This document shows, one piece after another, positions 51,170 to 60,894 of a stretch of DNA of 64,000 nucleotides (within the stretch, counting starts at the first letter, position 1; each line of letters opens with the position of its first letter). Made by a program: the position numbers and the translations under genes. The notes beneath the pieces are model-generated. The model saw only the letters and a program-made list of their open reading frames with translations, had not been told where the DNA came from and made no database searches. The stretch lies in NCBI RefSeq assembly GCF_025917685.1, contig NZ_CP089518.1, positions 4,601,001 through 4,665,000 of the forward strand, read 5' to 3'. The DNA is from Bacillus cereus (GTDB taxonomy: Bacteria; Bacillota; Bacilli; Bacillales; Bacillaceae_G).

Positions 51170-51616
51170 CTCACTAAGATGACAGAAATTTTTTACTCTT
51201 TATCATTTCTGCGAAAAACTGAAATATCCTTGTTATTTTTTTAAAAATATACGTATTTTTCTTAAATTTGGCTTAAAATATTCATATTTACCATATAAAA
51301 TATCGAATTTTGACGAATATTCATTGCAAACGCTTCATTTCCTCTTACTATTTCTCGCCTTTCATTGTTGCTCAATATTTATTTTATTAGTTTCTCCCTG
51401 TTTTTCACGCTATTTTCCACATAAATTACAACCAAAATAATCTGTCATAAAATAACGTTTCTCAACATTTTTTGTCACAAAGTTTCTTGAAATGTAAAAT
51501 TCATAAGCATATACTTGTTCTCAATAAAGAACATCGAACTTTCGTAAATATAATTCATACTAGAATACTGTGTTTACTTTGCGAAAGTTTAATAAAAAAT
51601 CAAACTAGGGGGCTTT
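51170..51616. promoter_or_regulatory. divergent promoter region glgB / TasA-like gene
   Basis: About 450 bases, very A+T-rich, no gene accepted. It holds two candidate operators: a CcpA-like half-good site TGCAAACGCTTCAT (51325-51338) and a SinR-like inverted pair at 51517-51532. A 12-base imperfect inverted repeat, AACTTTCGTAAA versus TTTGCGAAAGTT, lies at 51537-51591. Confidence 0.5.
51517..51532. promoter_or_regulatory. candidate SinR operator
   Basis: GTTCTCA-N2-AAAGAAC; the right half is the exact inverse of the SinR consensus GTTCTYT, the left half differs at the last bases. SinR is known to repress tasA/calY in Bacillus, and the gene downstream is of that family. Confidence 0.5.
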
Positions 51617-51619
51617 CTT

Positions 51620-52225
51620 ATGTCATTGAAACAAAAAGTAGGAATGGGAGTTGTCACCGCTTCCCTTGGCTTATCACTTACATTTGGTGGTGTATTCGCC
51701 TATTTCAGCGACTCCGAAACATCGAGTAATTCATTTCAAGCTGGTACGTTAGACCTTTCTATTAACCCAAGTGTAATTGTTAATGTGAAAGATTTAAAAC
51801 CAGGCGATTTTATTGAAAGAAATTTCAAGCTTGAAAACAAAGGAACATTGGATATTGCAAAAGTAGCACTTGAAACATCCTATGAAGTTACAGATGCAAA
51901 GAAAAATAATGATGGTGAAGATTTAGGTGATCACATTATCGTCAAATTTTTAGTGAATGATGGAAAGCCATCTAATCCAAACGATGATCATGAAATTTTG
52001 TGGGAAACAAAACTATCCGAATTAAAAACTATGAAACCTGAAGATGTCGCTACTTCTCTAGAACGTCATAATTTAATAGACGGTATTAAATCTGGTGAAA
52101 CGGATTACTTACACGTTCTCTTCTCATTTGAAGACAACGACCAAGATCAAAATAAATTCCAGGGTGATTCCTTACAGCTAAACTGGACATTCCATGCAGA
52201 GCAAACACCAGGCGTGGAGAAATAA
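51620..52225 (+). CDS. TasA/CalY (camelysin)-family secreted protein
   Basis: A 201-residue protein. A signal sequence (QKVGMGVVTASLGLSLTFGG) is followed by VFAYFSDSETSSNSFQAGTLDL, the family's mature start, normally cut by the SipW signal peptidase. The immunoglobulin-like body with INPSVIVNVKDLKPGD and FKLENKGTLDI is typical of TasA/CalY biofilm-fibre and camelysin proteins. No sipW gene adjoins. AGGGGGC stands before ATG 51620. The subtilase gene follows after 32 bases, so the two are probably co-transcribed. Confidence 0.88.
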   Translation: MSLKQKVGMGVVTASLGLSLTFGGVFAYFSDSETSSNSFQAGTLDLSINPSVIVNVKDLKPGDFIERNFKLENKGTLDIAKVALETSYEVTDAKKNNDGEDLGDHIIVKFLVNDGKPSNPNDDHEILWETKLSELKTMKPEDVATSLERHNLIDGIKSGETDYLHVLFSFEDNDQDQNKFQGDSLQLNWTFHAEQTPGVEK

Positions 52226-52257
52226 TTTTTAAAATACAAATTACCGGAGGCCTATAA

Positions 52258-55200
52258 ATGAAAAAGAAAAATCGTATTGTTACGGGAATTGTAACGGCTG
52301 GCGTTCTATTTTCAACTGCCCTTCCGTTCAATGTACTTGCTGAAAATCCTATTAACCAAATTGACTCATCAAACGCTCAGTCTTTACTATCAAAGCTCTC
52401 TAAAGAACAGCGTCAAGCATTACAAACGTTAGATGCCAATCCTGCTTTTACGATTTCGCCAGATATTAATACGAGTAGTTCTGAGCCCGTAAATATTATT
52501 GTAGAATTTCAAACTGCTCCAGTAAAGATTAATGAATTAAAACAAAAAGAAAAAGGGCTACAAGCTGCCCCTGAAAATATAAAAGCACGTATTGATCAAG
52601 AGCATGAGGAATTCCAAAAAGGATTAAAACGTCTTCATCAATTCAGCCCATCAGTAAAATCAGGCAATTTTCAGTCTGTACAAATTAAACGTTCTTATAA
52701 GCATGCGATAAATGGCGTTGCTATGACATTACCAGCTAATACAGTTGAAGAATTGTTACGGATTGGTGTTGTAAAACGTATTTGGAAAGATTACGAAGTG
52801 AAATTAAATTTACCGAAACAAGCGGAGCAGAAAGCACCTCAAAAACTAACAGATAGCATCCCGCAAATTGGAGTAGATAAGTTACATAGCGAAGGCATTA
52901 CTGGAAAAGGAATTAAAGTTGGTGTATTAGACACAGGTATTGATTACAATCACCCTGACTTAAAGGACGTGTATAAAGGTTACCGTGCAAAACCCGGCGA
53001 AGATTCTAGTAAGATAGATCCAAACTCCGTAAAAGGTTGGGACTTTATTAATAATGATGCAGATCCGATGGAGACTACTTATTCAGAATGGCAACAATCT
53101 GGTGCTCCTGAATTTGATGATCGTGGTTCTTCCTTCTACACCGCTCATGGTACTCACGTAGCAGGTATCGTTTCTGCTCAAAAGAAAAGCAAATCAGATT
53201 CAGCAGTAAAAGGTGTTGCACCTGACATTGAACTGTATAACTATCGTGTGCTAGGCCCGTACGGAAGTGGAGCTAGTTCAGGTATTATTGCTGCAATTGA
53301 TAAATCTATTTCTGACGGTATGAACGTTATTAACTTATCGTTAGGTGACGATAGCAATAATCCACTTGATCCAACGTCTATAGCTGTCAATAACGCGATG
53401 CTTTCCGGTGTTGTTACAGTCGTTGCTGCTGGGAACTCTGGTCCAAATCCAGCGACACTCGGATCACCAGGTGCTTCTCCCTTTGCTATTACAGTTGGAG
53501 CAAGTGACAGCTCTATTTCCTTACCGAAACTATCAGGTCATGCTGGACAATTACAATTCCCTAACCTAATTTTATTCGGAAAAAACTTCACTGATAAAAT
53601 AGAGGATTTCAAAGGACAATCTTTACCTATTGAATCTGTAGGAATCGGTACTCCTGACGAGTTTAGTAAAAAAGATGTAAAAGGAAAAATCGCTCTCGTT
53701 GCACGTGGTACACTCTCATTTGATGAAAAAATTGCTAACGCAAAACAAGCAGGTGCAAAGGCCGTTATTATTTATAACAATGTGGATGGAGAAATTCCTT
53801 TCTACGTTGGCGAAAGCACAAAATACATTCCAGCATTCCGCCTAACGAAAGAAGACGGGGAAAAACTAAAAGCTCAAATCGAACAAGGTAACACATCCTT
53901 TACTTTTGACGAACTTAGTTACGTTCAAACAGAAGGCGATCATCTTGCAGACTTTAGCTCACGCGGCCCTGTTACATCAAATGATGATATTAAACCTGAT
54001 ATTACAGCGCCTGGTGTTGCTGTACTTTCAACAGTTCCTGAATATATTAACGACCCACAAGAGGGCGAAAACTACGATGTTTCCTATGAACGTATGCAAG
54101 GAACATCCATGGCATCTCCTCATATCGCTGGCGTTGCTGCTCTTATTTTACAAGAACACCCAGAATACTCTCCATTCGATGTAAAAGCGTCTCTTATGAA
54201 CACTGCTGACGATTTAAAAGAAAAATATTCCGTATATGAAGTTGGAGCTGGGCGAGTAGATGCGTACAACGCTGTTCATACGGAAACAAGTTTTAAAGTG
54301 TTAGATACAACAAAAACAGTTGTGAATGATGAAGTAATTGAAGTACCAGAAGAAACTGGTTCTATTGCATTCGGTAAATTTTATCAAAAAGACGGCGAAG
54401 CTCTTGAACAAAAACGAAATATAAAAGTGGAAAACCATAATAAACAAGAGAAAAAAGAATTTAAAACAGAAATTTCTTATACACCAGCATCTTCTATTAA
54501 CGACGCTACAGCAAACGGTGTAAAAGTTTCTGTTCCAGAAACAATTACTCTTGATTCTGGTAAATCAGATGAAATTGAAGCAAAAATTAATGTTCCAGCT
54601 GGCGTGAAGCAAGGCCGATATGAAGGATATATTCATATTACAAATACGAAAAATAAAGAAGAAACGTATCAAATTCCGTTCTCTATTCGTGTTTCAGAAC
54701 CTGGTATTGAAAATGCCATATTATCAAGAAAAGCAATTTCAACTGATACATCTAAATTTAATCCATATGGTGAGTCATATGTTCACGGGGCATTCCAATT
54801 AAACAGTGAACTTGAAACGTTAGATCTTATCGTTAAAGATTCGAAAACAAGTAAAGCTCTCGGTTTCCTTGGGACATTAAACACGAGTGGACTAAAAACT
54901 GATGTGTATTACTACTTAGATTCATTCTTTAACGGAAAAGTGTATCCTTTCACAAATGATCCGGCGAAACCAATTGGTGATGAGAAAATCAACTTACCAG
55001 AAGGAGATTACACAATTGAATTTGTTGGCTATGATAAAGCCGGGAAGGCACGTGTGAAAGGTGATTATGTCGTAATTGATAATACACCGCCAGAAGTGAA
55101 ATTAACTGGATTAAAACCTGGTATTTATGAATTAAATGAAGAAAACTATACAGTAGAAGACGGTAAAAAGGCATTATGGATTAAAGGAAATGTGTATGAT

Positions 55201-56478
55201 TCAAACGTTGACTACTTAAAAGGAAAAGGGTTAAACATTACGCAAGAAGCGAACGGGGTTATGTACTATGACTATTCCCCATACTTGCATAAGTTTTTAC
55301 CTATTAATGAAAATGGTGACTTTAAAGTTGGCATTACTCCTGAATCCTTTAAAGTGGAAGGCCCAATGAACACAGGCGTATATATTTTCGATTATGCAAC
55401 TGCAGGCCCCGACTATCCAAGCGGTGTAAATAACTATTGGTTTATCCCGCAAGGAGCTCAATATGCGAAAACTAGTTATGATAAAAAAGAAGTATATAAA
55501 GATGATGAATTCACTGTGACGCTAAACGCCAAACATGTGAAACAATTCATCTCTGGAGAATTTAACGTCAAATTCCTAGAGAAGAACTTCAAATTTGCAA
55601 ATGCGAAATTCAATCCTGCTTTTGAAAAACTCCTTTCCGAAAAAGGTGTAACAGCAAAAGTAAATGAGCCGAAACTAGAATCAGGCTCTGTTACAGTCGG
55701 CGGCGCTATCGATGACAAAAACTTCGCTGGATTAGATGGTGATTTCCCGTTCATTGATGTAACTTTTAAAGTCGAAAATGATGAGTTTTATGAAGCAAAT
55801 GCTCAGTTAGATTCATCAGTGTTTGCTTACTGGAAACAAGGAGAAACAGAGCCAAATAGAATGCGTGTCCTTCAAGATCAAACATTCTCAGTTATGTCAC
55901 TCAATTCACTCGTGGAAGGAAATATTAAACCTGGCGCATTCGTAAATGAACGTGGATATTTAGATGAAAAGTTCGATTATACGAAACTTGGCGTAAAAGT
56001 ATATGCAACTGATTCTTACCGTCATAAGTTTGAAGGCTCACTAGATAAATACGGATACTTTAAATTAAATGGACTTCCTGTTAATAAACGTGACTATAAC
56101 TTATACGTAGAAGTCCCAGGGCATTTAACAAGCCGCCTAACAACGAAATTAGGTACTGAAAAAGATGGTAAGCTGCTTGGCCAATATTATTATGCACGAC
56201 CTGATGAAAATCTTGCAGGTGATGTAAATGGAGATAAGGTAATTGATATTAAAGATGCTGAAATTATCGCGAGCAACTATGGTAAAAAAGGAGTATCTGT
56301 AAAAGACGGCGATCTTAACAAAGATGGTATTGTCGACGAAAAAGATATTCGTTTCGTTGAAAAGAACTTCTTGAAGAAAGGGCCAGATGCAGCTAAATCA
56401 CAAACGCCTGTTGAAAAATCAAAAAGCGGTACTCTTGCAGATATTTTAAAGAAATTAGGATTAACGCCTAAAAAATAA
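52258..56478 (+). CDS. secreted subtilisin-like protease with cohesin-like and dockerin-like domains
   Basis: A 1406-residue protein with a signal peptide (1-28) and an inhibitor-I9-type prodomain (about 68-180). S8 catalytic residues: D225 (VGVLDTGID), H297 (AHGTHVAG), oxyanion N393 and S617 (QGTSMASPH). A PA domain (about 440-550) is inserted, as in Vpr. Then come an Fn3-like domain (about 690-850), a cohesin-like domain (about 1065-1215), a carboxypeptidase-regulatory-like domain, and a type-I dockerin-like pair GDVNGDKVID (1321-1330) and GDLNKDGIVD (1351-1360), each a calcium loop. No sortase signal is seen. It may be kept at the surface by these modules. Confidence 0.9.
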   Translation: MKKKNRIVTGIVTAGVLFSTALPFNVLAENPINQIDSSNAQSLLSKLSKEQRQALQTLDANPAFTISPDINTSSSEPVNIIVEFQTAPVKINELKQKEKGLQAAPENIKARIDQEHEEFQKGLKRLHQFSPSVKSGNFQSVQIKRSYKHAINGVAMTLPANTVEELLRIGVVKRIWKDYEVKLNLPKQAEQKAPQKLTDSIPQIGVDKLHSEGITGKGIKVGVLDTGIDYNHPDLKDVYKGYRAKPGEDSSKIDPNSVKGWDFINNDADPMETTYSEWQQSGAPEFDDRGSSFYTAHGTHVAGIVSAQKKSKSDSAVKGVAPDIELYNYRVLGPYGSGASSGIIAAIDKSISDGMNVINLSLGDDSNNPLDPTSIAVNNAMLSGVVTVVAAGNSGPNPATLGSPGASPFAITVGASDSSISLPKLSGHAGQLQFPNLILFGKNFTDKIEDFKGQSLPIESVGIGTPDEFSKKDVKGKIALVARGTLSFDEKIANAKQAGAKAVIIYNNVDGEIPFYVGESTKYIPAFRLTKEDGEKLKAQIEQGNTSFTFDELSYVQTEGDHLADFSSRGPVTSNDDIKPDITAPGVAVLSTVPEYINDPQEGENYDVSYERMQGTSMASPHIAGVAALILQEHPEYSPFDVKASLMNTADDLKEKYSVYEVGAGRVDAYNAVHTETSFKVLDTTKTVVNDEVIEVPEETGSIAFGKFYQKDGEALEQKRNIKVENHNKQEKKEFKTEISYTPASSINDATANGVKVSVPETITLDSGKSDEIEAKINVPAGVKQGRYEGYIHITNTKNKEETYQIPFSIRVSEPGIENAILSRKAISTDTSKFNPYGESYVHGAFQLNSELETLDLIVKDSKTSKALGFLGTLNTSGLKTDVYYYLDSFFNGKVYPFTNDPAKPIGDEKINLPEGDYTIEFVGYDKAGKARVKGDYVVIDNTPPEVKLTGLKPGIYELNEENYTVEDGKKALWIKGNVYDSNVDYLKGKGLNITQEANGVMYYDYSPYLHKFLPINENGDFKVGITPESFKVEGPMNTGVYIFDYATAGPDYPSGVNNYWFIPQGAQYAKTSYDKKEVYKDDEFTVTLNAKHVKQFISGEFNVKFLEKNFKFANAKFNPAFEKLLSEKGVTAKVNEPKLESGSVTVGGAIDDKNFAGLDGDFPFIDVTFKVENDEFYEANAQLDSSVFAYWKQGETEPNRMRVLQDQTFSVMSLNSLVEGNIKPGAFVNERGYLDEKFDYTKLGVKVYATDSYRHKFEGSLDKYGYFKLNGLPVNKRDYNLYVEVPGHLTSRLTTKLGTEKDGKLLGQYYYARPDENLAGDVNGDKVIDIKDAEIIASNYGKKGVSVKDGDLNKDGIVDEKDIRFVEKNFLKKGPDAAKSQTPVEKSKSGTLADILKKLGLTPKK

Positions 56479-56570
56479 TAAAGTGAAACTTTAATCAGTG
56501 GGGGTTTTGTTCATCCCCCCACTGATTATTAGCCTTCACGAATCGGGCTGCCCGGCAAATAGCGGGATAA
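56479..56570. repeat. bcr-like interspersed repeat, copy B
   Basis: Reading the minus strand it starts TTATCCCGCTATTTGCCGGGC and ends AGTTTCACTTTA, as copy A (6745-6872) does on the plus strand, so it is inverted relative to copy A. It has lost about 35 bases of the middle. It directly follows the protease stop. Confidence 0.8.
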
Positions 56571-56571
56571 T

Positions 56572-56605
56572 AAAGAGCACTCTATATAAAATAGAGTGCT
56601 CTTTT
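56572..56605 (+). terminator. terminator of the protease gene
   Basis: AAAGAGCACTCTAT / ATAGAGTGCTCTTTT perfect stem, after the repeat. Confidence 0.9.
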
Positions 56606-56691
56606 CTATAAACGACCCTTATCCAGCAATAGGGGTATATTGGGGATATACAAGGGAAACCGGAAAAGGAATTTATATTAAATTATATAAA

Positions 56692-56728
56692 AACTCAGAG
56701 GTAGGAAGCAGTTTCCCGCCTCTGAATT
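56692..56728 (-). terminator. ldh terminator
   Basis: TTCAGAGG...CCTCTGAGTTTTT on the minus strand, with an inner pairing of GGGAA/TTCC, just after the ldh stop. Confidence 0.8.
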
Positions 56729-56740
56729 ATTTAGCAATTA

Positions 56741-57730
<990 letters not shown>

Positions 57731-57783
57731 TTAAGTAATTAATTAAAATACTAATTTAATGTTGTTTAACTTCTTTACATTCA

Positions 57784-57789
57784 TATTGT
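57784..57789 (-). promoter_or_regulatory. ldh -10 element
   Basis: TACAAT on the minus strand, about 100 bases before ATG. The -35 region is poor (AACTTT) and lies inside the Rex sites. Confidence 0.5.
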
Positions 57790-57799
57790 AGCATGGATT

Positions 57800-57817
57800 A
57801 TTGTGAAAAAGTTCACA
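57800..57817. promoter_or_regulatory. Rex operator 1
   Basis: TTGTGAAAAAGTTCACAA is an exact match to the Rex consensus TTGTGAA-N4-TTCACAA and overlaps the ldh -35 region. Confidence 0.88.
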
Positions 57818-57829
57818 AATTATGACCTA

Positions 57830-57847
57830 TTTGTGAACTTTTTCACA
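57830..57847. promoter_or_regulatory. Rex operator 2
   Basis: TTGTGAACTTTTTCACAT matches the Rex consensus except the last base. It is 30 bases from operator 1 centre to centre, about three helical turns. Confidence 0.8.
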
Positions 57848-57948
57848 TAGATTGTAAAGTTATCGTGGCAGGTGTGGAATCAATACCAATTTAGGTATTT
57901 CGCTTAGATTGTGAACGGGTTTTTCTTATTTTTTTATCGGCAAGTGAA

Positions 57949-57989
57949 ATTATATCGGCGATTTTCTGAATATATCGACTTACCGACAA
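57949..57989. repeat. single 41-bp repeat unit
   Basis: The same unit as the tandem at 29304-29426, closest to its third copy (shares ATATCGACTTACCGACAA). It lies between ldh and the anti-sigma gene. Confidence 0.8.
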
Positions 57990-58011
57990 AACTCGACAAT
58001 GATAACACCAT

Positions 58012-58050
58012 AAAAAATCTGCCTCCAATAGATCCCCTATTGAAAGACAG
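58012..58050 (-). terminator. terminator of the sigma/anti-sigma operon
   Basis: CTGTCTTTCAATAG / CTATTGGAGGCAG stem, then ATTTTTT on the minus strand. Confidence 0.85.
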
Positions 58051-58061
58051 CTTCTTCTATA

Positions 58062-59042
58062 TTATCTATTTTCCGCAGTAGCCCCTAATACAGCAGCTTT
58101 TACGTAATTTTGATTTTTTAATTTTTGTAAATCCGCAGCCATTCCTGTCACAACAACACCAATAACTTTTACATCTTCCTCACTTGGTTTTGTTTTCTTC
58201 CCTTTCAGGTAGTCATATATACGTTTATATTCCTCATAATACTTTCCCTTTTGATCTAAACCGTTTTGAATTGCTAAAAGAAAATCTTTTTCCTTTCCAT
58301 TACCAAATTCAATATCACCTGACTTTGCTTTAAAACCGTACACCTCATAAGCACTTTCAGTGACGTCATCTAAATGATATGATTTTTTATCATAATATGT
58401 GTCCACCCAATACCAAACAGGATGCACTCCTTCTGGCAACATCTTTTTTATTTCAGACACTTTATATGGTTTATCAAAAGATATAGCCAATTCAGCTACC
58501 TTATTTTCACCATTAACTTTCTCTATATCATTTATATAACTATTATATGAAGCAAATGGTAGATAAAACTGCATTTCTCTTTCCATCGTTTGATTGTTAT
58601 ACAATTCACTTGCCCTATTAATACGCCCATTACCCATTACAACATTATCTGATATTGTTAACGGGTTTACATTCGATAATCGACGAAATGTACTCCAAAC
58701 TTTATACTCATACACTTCATCCTCCCACTTAACAGGTTTCCCTTCAATAACTTTATACGTTTTATACTCTACTGTACTTTTAAATAAACCGTTAGAAGTA
58801 ATTGCTACACCTCTTTCCGTATTAGGCCTTGTAATTTGTCTAATCATATTTAAATCACGATCCATCGCTAAGTAAGCTCTATTGTTCAATTGTGAAATTC
58901 CTATTATACAACCAATGAATAAAACAATAAAAAGTAAAGTAGAAATTAATATTATTTTAAATAATTGTCTTCTCTTCGCCTTTTTCAACATCATTGAGAC
59001 TTTACTCGATTCTATATCAAAATCAAATTCATCTCTGCCCAT
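58062..59042 (-). CDS. membrane-bound anti-sigma factor
   Basis: The start is ATG 59042 after TAGGAGG; 326 residues. A short N-terminal cytoplasmic part (about 1-25) is followed by one membrane helix (about 30-52, IILISTLLFIVLFIGCIIGI) and an extracellular part with the Sigma_reg_N/C-type domains typical of YhdL-like anti-sigma factors. It overlaps the sigma gene by 14 bases. It should hold the sigma factor inactive until envelope stress acts on its outer domain. Confidence 0.85.
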   Translation of the reverse strand: MGRDEFDFDIESSKVSMMLKKAKRRQLFKIILISTLLFIVLFIGCIIGISQLNNRAYLAMDRDLNMIRQITRPNTERGVAITSNGLFKSTVEYKTYKVIEGKPVKWEDEVYEYKVWSTFRRLSNVNPLTISDNVVMGNGRINRASELYNNQTMEREMQFYLPFASYNSYINDIEKVNGENKVAELAISFDKPYKVSEIKKMLPEGVHPVWYWVDTYYDKKSYHLDDVTESAYEVYGFKAKSGDIEFGNGKEKDFLLAIQNGLDQKGKYYEEYKRIYDYLKGKKTKPSEEDVKVIGVVVTGMAADLQKLKNQNYVKAAVLGATAENR

Positions 59043-59523
59043 CTTCAAACCTCCTATAAAGCTTTTTAAACTCATTGCGAGCCCTATACAATGAAATACG
59101 CACTGTCTCTTCTTTCATCTCTAATACGGTTGCTATTTCCTTATATGAGAGTTCATAGTCATACTTTAATAAAAGAATATGTTTATATGCTGGATTCATC
59201 TTTCCAAGTATGCTTTGTATTTCTACTTGAAGCTCTTTTCTTAAAATCGGTTCATCTAATCCTTTTGATCCAATTAATTGAACAGATTCAATCGGGATCT
59301 CTTCAATACGCTTTTGCCTTCTTGCTAAATCACGGTGCCTATTAATCGCAACTTGAAATAACCATGTTTTTATATAAGTAATTTTTATGTTCGGTATAGA
59401 TAATAATGCTTTATGTATCGTATCTTGAACGATATCCTCTGCTTCTGCTGGTGTTACTCCAATTTTAAGCAAATACCTATAAATACTTTTTGATGTTTCT
59501 ATAATGACCTTTTCATACTCCAT
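59029..59523 (-). CDS. ECF-type RNA polymerase sigma factor
   Basis: ATG 59523 follows AAAGGAGA; 164 residues. Region 2 (EAEDIVQDTIHKALLSIPNIKITYIKTWLFQVAINRHRD) and region 4 (YKHILLLKYDYELSYKEIATVLEMKEETVRISLYRARNEFKKL) are clear, with no region 1 or 3, as in ECF sigmas. Paired with the adjacent anti-sigma, it is similar in layout to B. subtilis SigM/YhdL, but I do not claim orthology. Confidence 0.9.
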   Translation of the reverse strand: MEYEKVIIETSKSIYRYLLKIGVTPAEAEDIVQDTIHKALLSIPNIKITYIKTWLFQVAINRHRDLARRQKRIEEIPIESVQLIGSKGLDEPILRKELQVEIQSILGKMNPAYKHILLLKYDYELSYKEIATVLEMKEETVRISLYRARNEFKKLYRRFEDGQR

Positions 59524-59584
59524 CGCTCTCTCCTTTCTATTAGTTAGACGATTCAAATAGAAAAAAGTATACAAAAAATCTATA

Positions 59585-59615
59585 AAAAAAAGCGGACTAT
59601 CCAAAGTCCACTTTT
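59585..59615 (-). terminator. second terminator of the rrn-tRNA operon
   Basis: AGTGGACT / AGTCCGCT stem, then TTTTTTT on the minus strand. Confidence 0.8.
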
Positions 59616-59624
59616 ACACAACAA

Positions 59625-59655
59625 AAAAGAGATAGCAGATTATGCTATCTCTTTT
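59625..59655 (-). terminator. first terminator of the rrn-tRNA operon
   Basis: AAAAGAGATAGCA / TGCTATCTCTTTT perfect 13-bp stem, four bases after the last tRNA. Confidence 0.9.
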
Positions 59656-59659
59656 AGTA

Positions 59660-59731
59660 TGACCCGTACGGGATTCGAACCCGTGTTACCGCCGTGAAAG
59701 GGCGGTGTCTTAACCACTTGACCAACGGGCC
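59660..59731 (-). tRNA. tRNA-Glu (TTC)
   Basis: 72 bases; anticodon loop CCTTTCACG; acceptor GGCCCGT/ACGGGTC. CCA is not encoded. Last tRNA before the terminators. Confidence 0.95.
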
Positions 59732-59736
59732 AGTTC

Positions 59737-59827
59737 TGGCAGAGAAGAAGGGATTCGAACCCTCGCACCGCGTTCGCGATCTACTCCCTTAGCAGGGGAG
59801 CCCCTTGAGCCACTTGGGTACTTCTCT
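59737..59827 (-). tRNA. tRNA-Ser (GCT)
   Basis: 91 bases with the long variable arm of class II tRNAs; anticodon in CCTGCTAAG; acceptor AGAGAAG/CTTCTCT; CCA encoded. Confidence 0.95.
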
Positions 59828-59833
59828 ATAATA

Positions 59834-59908
59834 TGGCTCCGCAGGTAGGACTCGAACCTACGACCGATCGGTTAACAGCCGATAGCTCTACCACTGAGCT
59901 ACTGCGGA
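59834..59908 (-). tRNA. tRNA-Asn (GTT)
   Basis: 75 bases; anticodon loop CTGTTAA; acceptor TCCGCAG/CTGCGGA; CCA encoded. Confidence 0.95.
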
Positions 59909-59915
59909 ATAATTA

Positions 59916-59992
<77 letters not shown>

Positions 59993-60002
59993 ATATACTT
60001 TA

Positions 60003-60073
60003 CAGGGGCAGTAGGAATCGAACCCACACTGGAGGTTTTGGAGACCTCAGTTCTACCTTTAAACTATGCCCCT
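60003..60073 (-). tRNA. tRNA-Trp (CCA)
   Basis: 71 bases; anticodon loop CTCCAAA; acceptor AGGGGCA/TGCCCCT; 3' CCA not encoded. Confidence 0.95.
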
Positions 60074-60079
60074 AAATGA

Positions 60080-60152
<73 letters not shown>

Positions 60153-60166
60153 TTGCGACTTCAAAA

Positions 60167-60242
<76 letters not shown>

Positions 60243-60251
60243 TTAATAAAA

Positions 60252-60327
60252 TGGCGGTCCCGACCGGGGTCGAACCGGCGATCTCCTGCGTGACAGGCAG
60301 GCATGTTAACCACTACACCACGGGACC
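60252..60327 (-). tRNA. tRNA-Asp (GTC)
   Basis: 76 bases; anticodon loop CTGTCAC; acceptor GGTCCCG/CGGGACC; CCA encoded. Confidence 0.95.
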
Positions 60328-60330
60328 ATT

Positions 60331-60407
<77 letters not shown>

Positions 60408-60434
60408 ATGATATAATATTAAATTTAGAAAAAA

Positions 60435-60527
60435 TGGAGGAGGTAGAGGGATTCGAACCCCCGCGCGACTCTCGCCGCCTGTCGGTTTTCAAGACCGATC
60501 CCTTCAGCCGAACTTGGGTATACCTCC
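60435..60527 (-). tRNA. tRNA-Ser (TGA)
   Basis: 93 bases with a long variable arm; anticodon loop CTTGAAA; acceptor GGAGGTA/TACCTCC; CCA encoded. The discriminator base reads T rather than the usual G. Confidence 0.93.
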
Positions 60528-60544
60528 GAGATATAAACTTCTAA

Positions 60545-60621
60545 TGGTGGACCTTGTAGGACTCGAACCTACGACCGGACGGTTATGAGCCGTCTGCTCT
60601 AACCAGCTGAGCTAAAGGTCC
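60545..60621 (-). tRNA. tRNA-Ile2 (CAT, lysidine-type)
   Basis: 77 bases; anticodon loop CTCATAA; acceptor GGACCTT/AAGGTCC; CCA encoded. The body fits the Bacillus minor isoleucine tRNA, whose C34 is changed to lysidine by TilS, rather than elongator Met, which is the next gene upstream. Confidence 0.85.
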
Positions 60622-60625
60622 TTTA

Positions 60626-60702
60626 TGGTAGCGGCGGAGGGGATCGAACCCCCGACCTCACGGGTATGAACCGTACGCTCTAGCCAGCTGAGCTACACCG
60701 CC
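60626..60702 (-). tRNA. elongator tRNA-Met (CAT)
   Basis: 77 bases; anticodon loop TTCATAC; acceptor GGCGGTG/CGCCGCT with G1-U72; CCA encoded. Matches the Bacillus elongator Met body. Confidence 0.9.
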
Positions 60703-60722
60703 ATAAATAATATTCAAATAAG

Positions 60723-60795
60723 TGGAGCCTAGCGGGATCGAACCGCTGACCTCCTGCGTGCAAGGCAGGCGCTCTCCCAGCTGAGCTAAGGCCCC
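60723..60795 (-). tRNA. tRNA-Ala (TGC)
   Basis: 73 bases; anticodon loop CTTGCAC; acceptor GGGGCCT/AGGCTCC with a G-U at pair 3, the alanine identity signal; CCA not encoded. Confidence 0.95.
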
Positions 60796-60810
60796 ATGTT
60801 TTTTGGAATA

Positions 60811-60884
60811 TCGGGAAGACAGGATTTGAACCTGCGACCCCCTGGTCCCAAACCAGGTGCTCTACCAAGCTGAGCCACTTCCCG
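60811..60884 (-). tRNA. tRNA-Pro (TGG)
   Basis: 74 bases; anticodon loop TTTGGGA; acceptor CGGGAAG/CTTCCCG; CCA not encoded. Confidence 0.95.
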
Positions 60885-60894
60885 TTAATAAAAG

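Noticed and set aside
51325..51338. TGCAAACGCTTCAT as a CcpA cre site for glgB
   Set aside because: The left half fits, but the right half departs from the consensus at three or more bases; kept only as a weak candidate in the region note.
53906..54184. 92-codon plus-strand frame inside the subtilase gene
   Set aside because: Out-of-frame shadow over the catalytic serine region.
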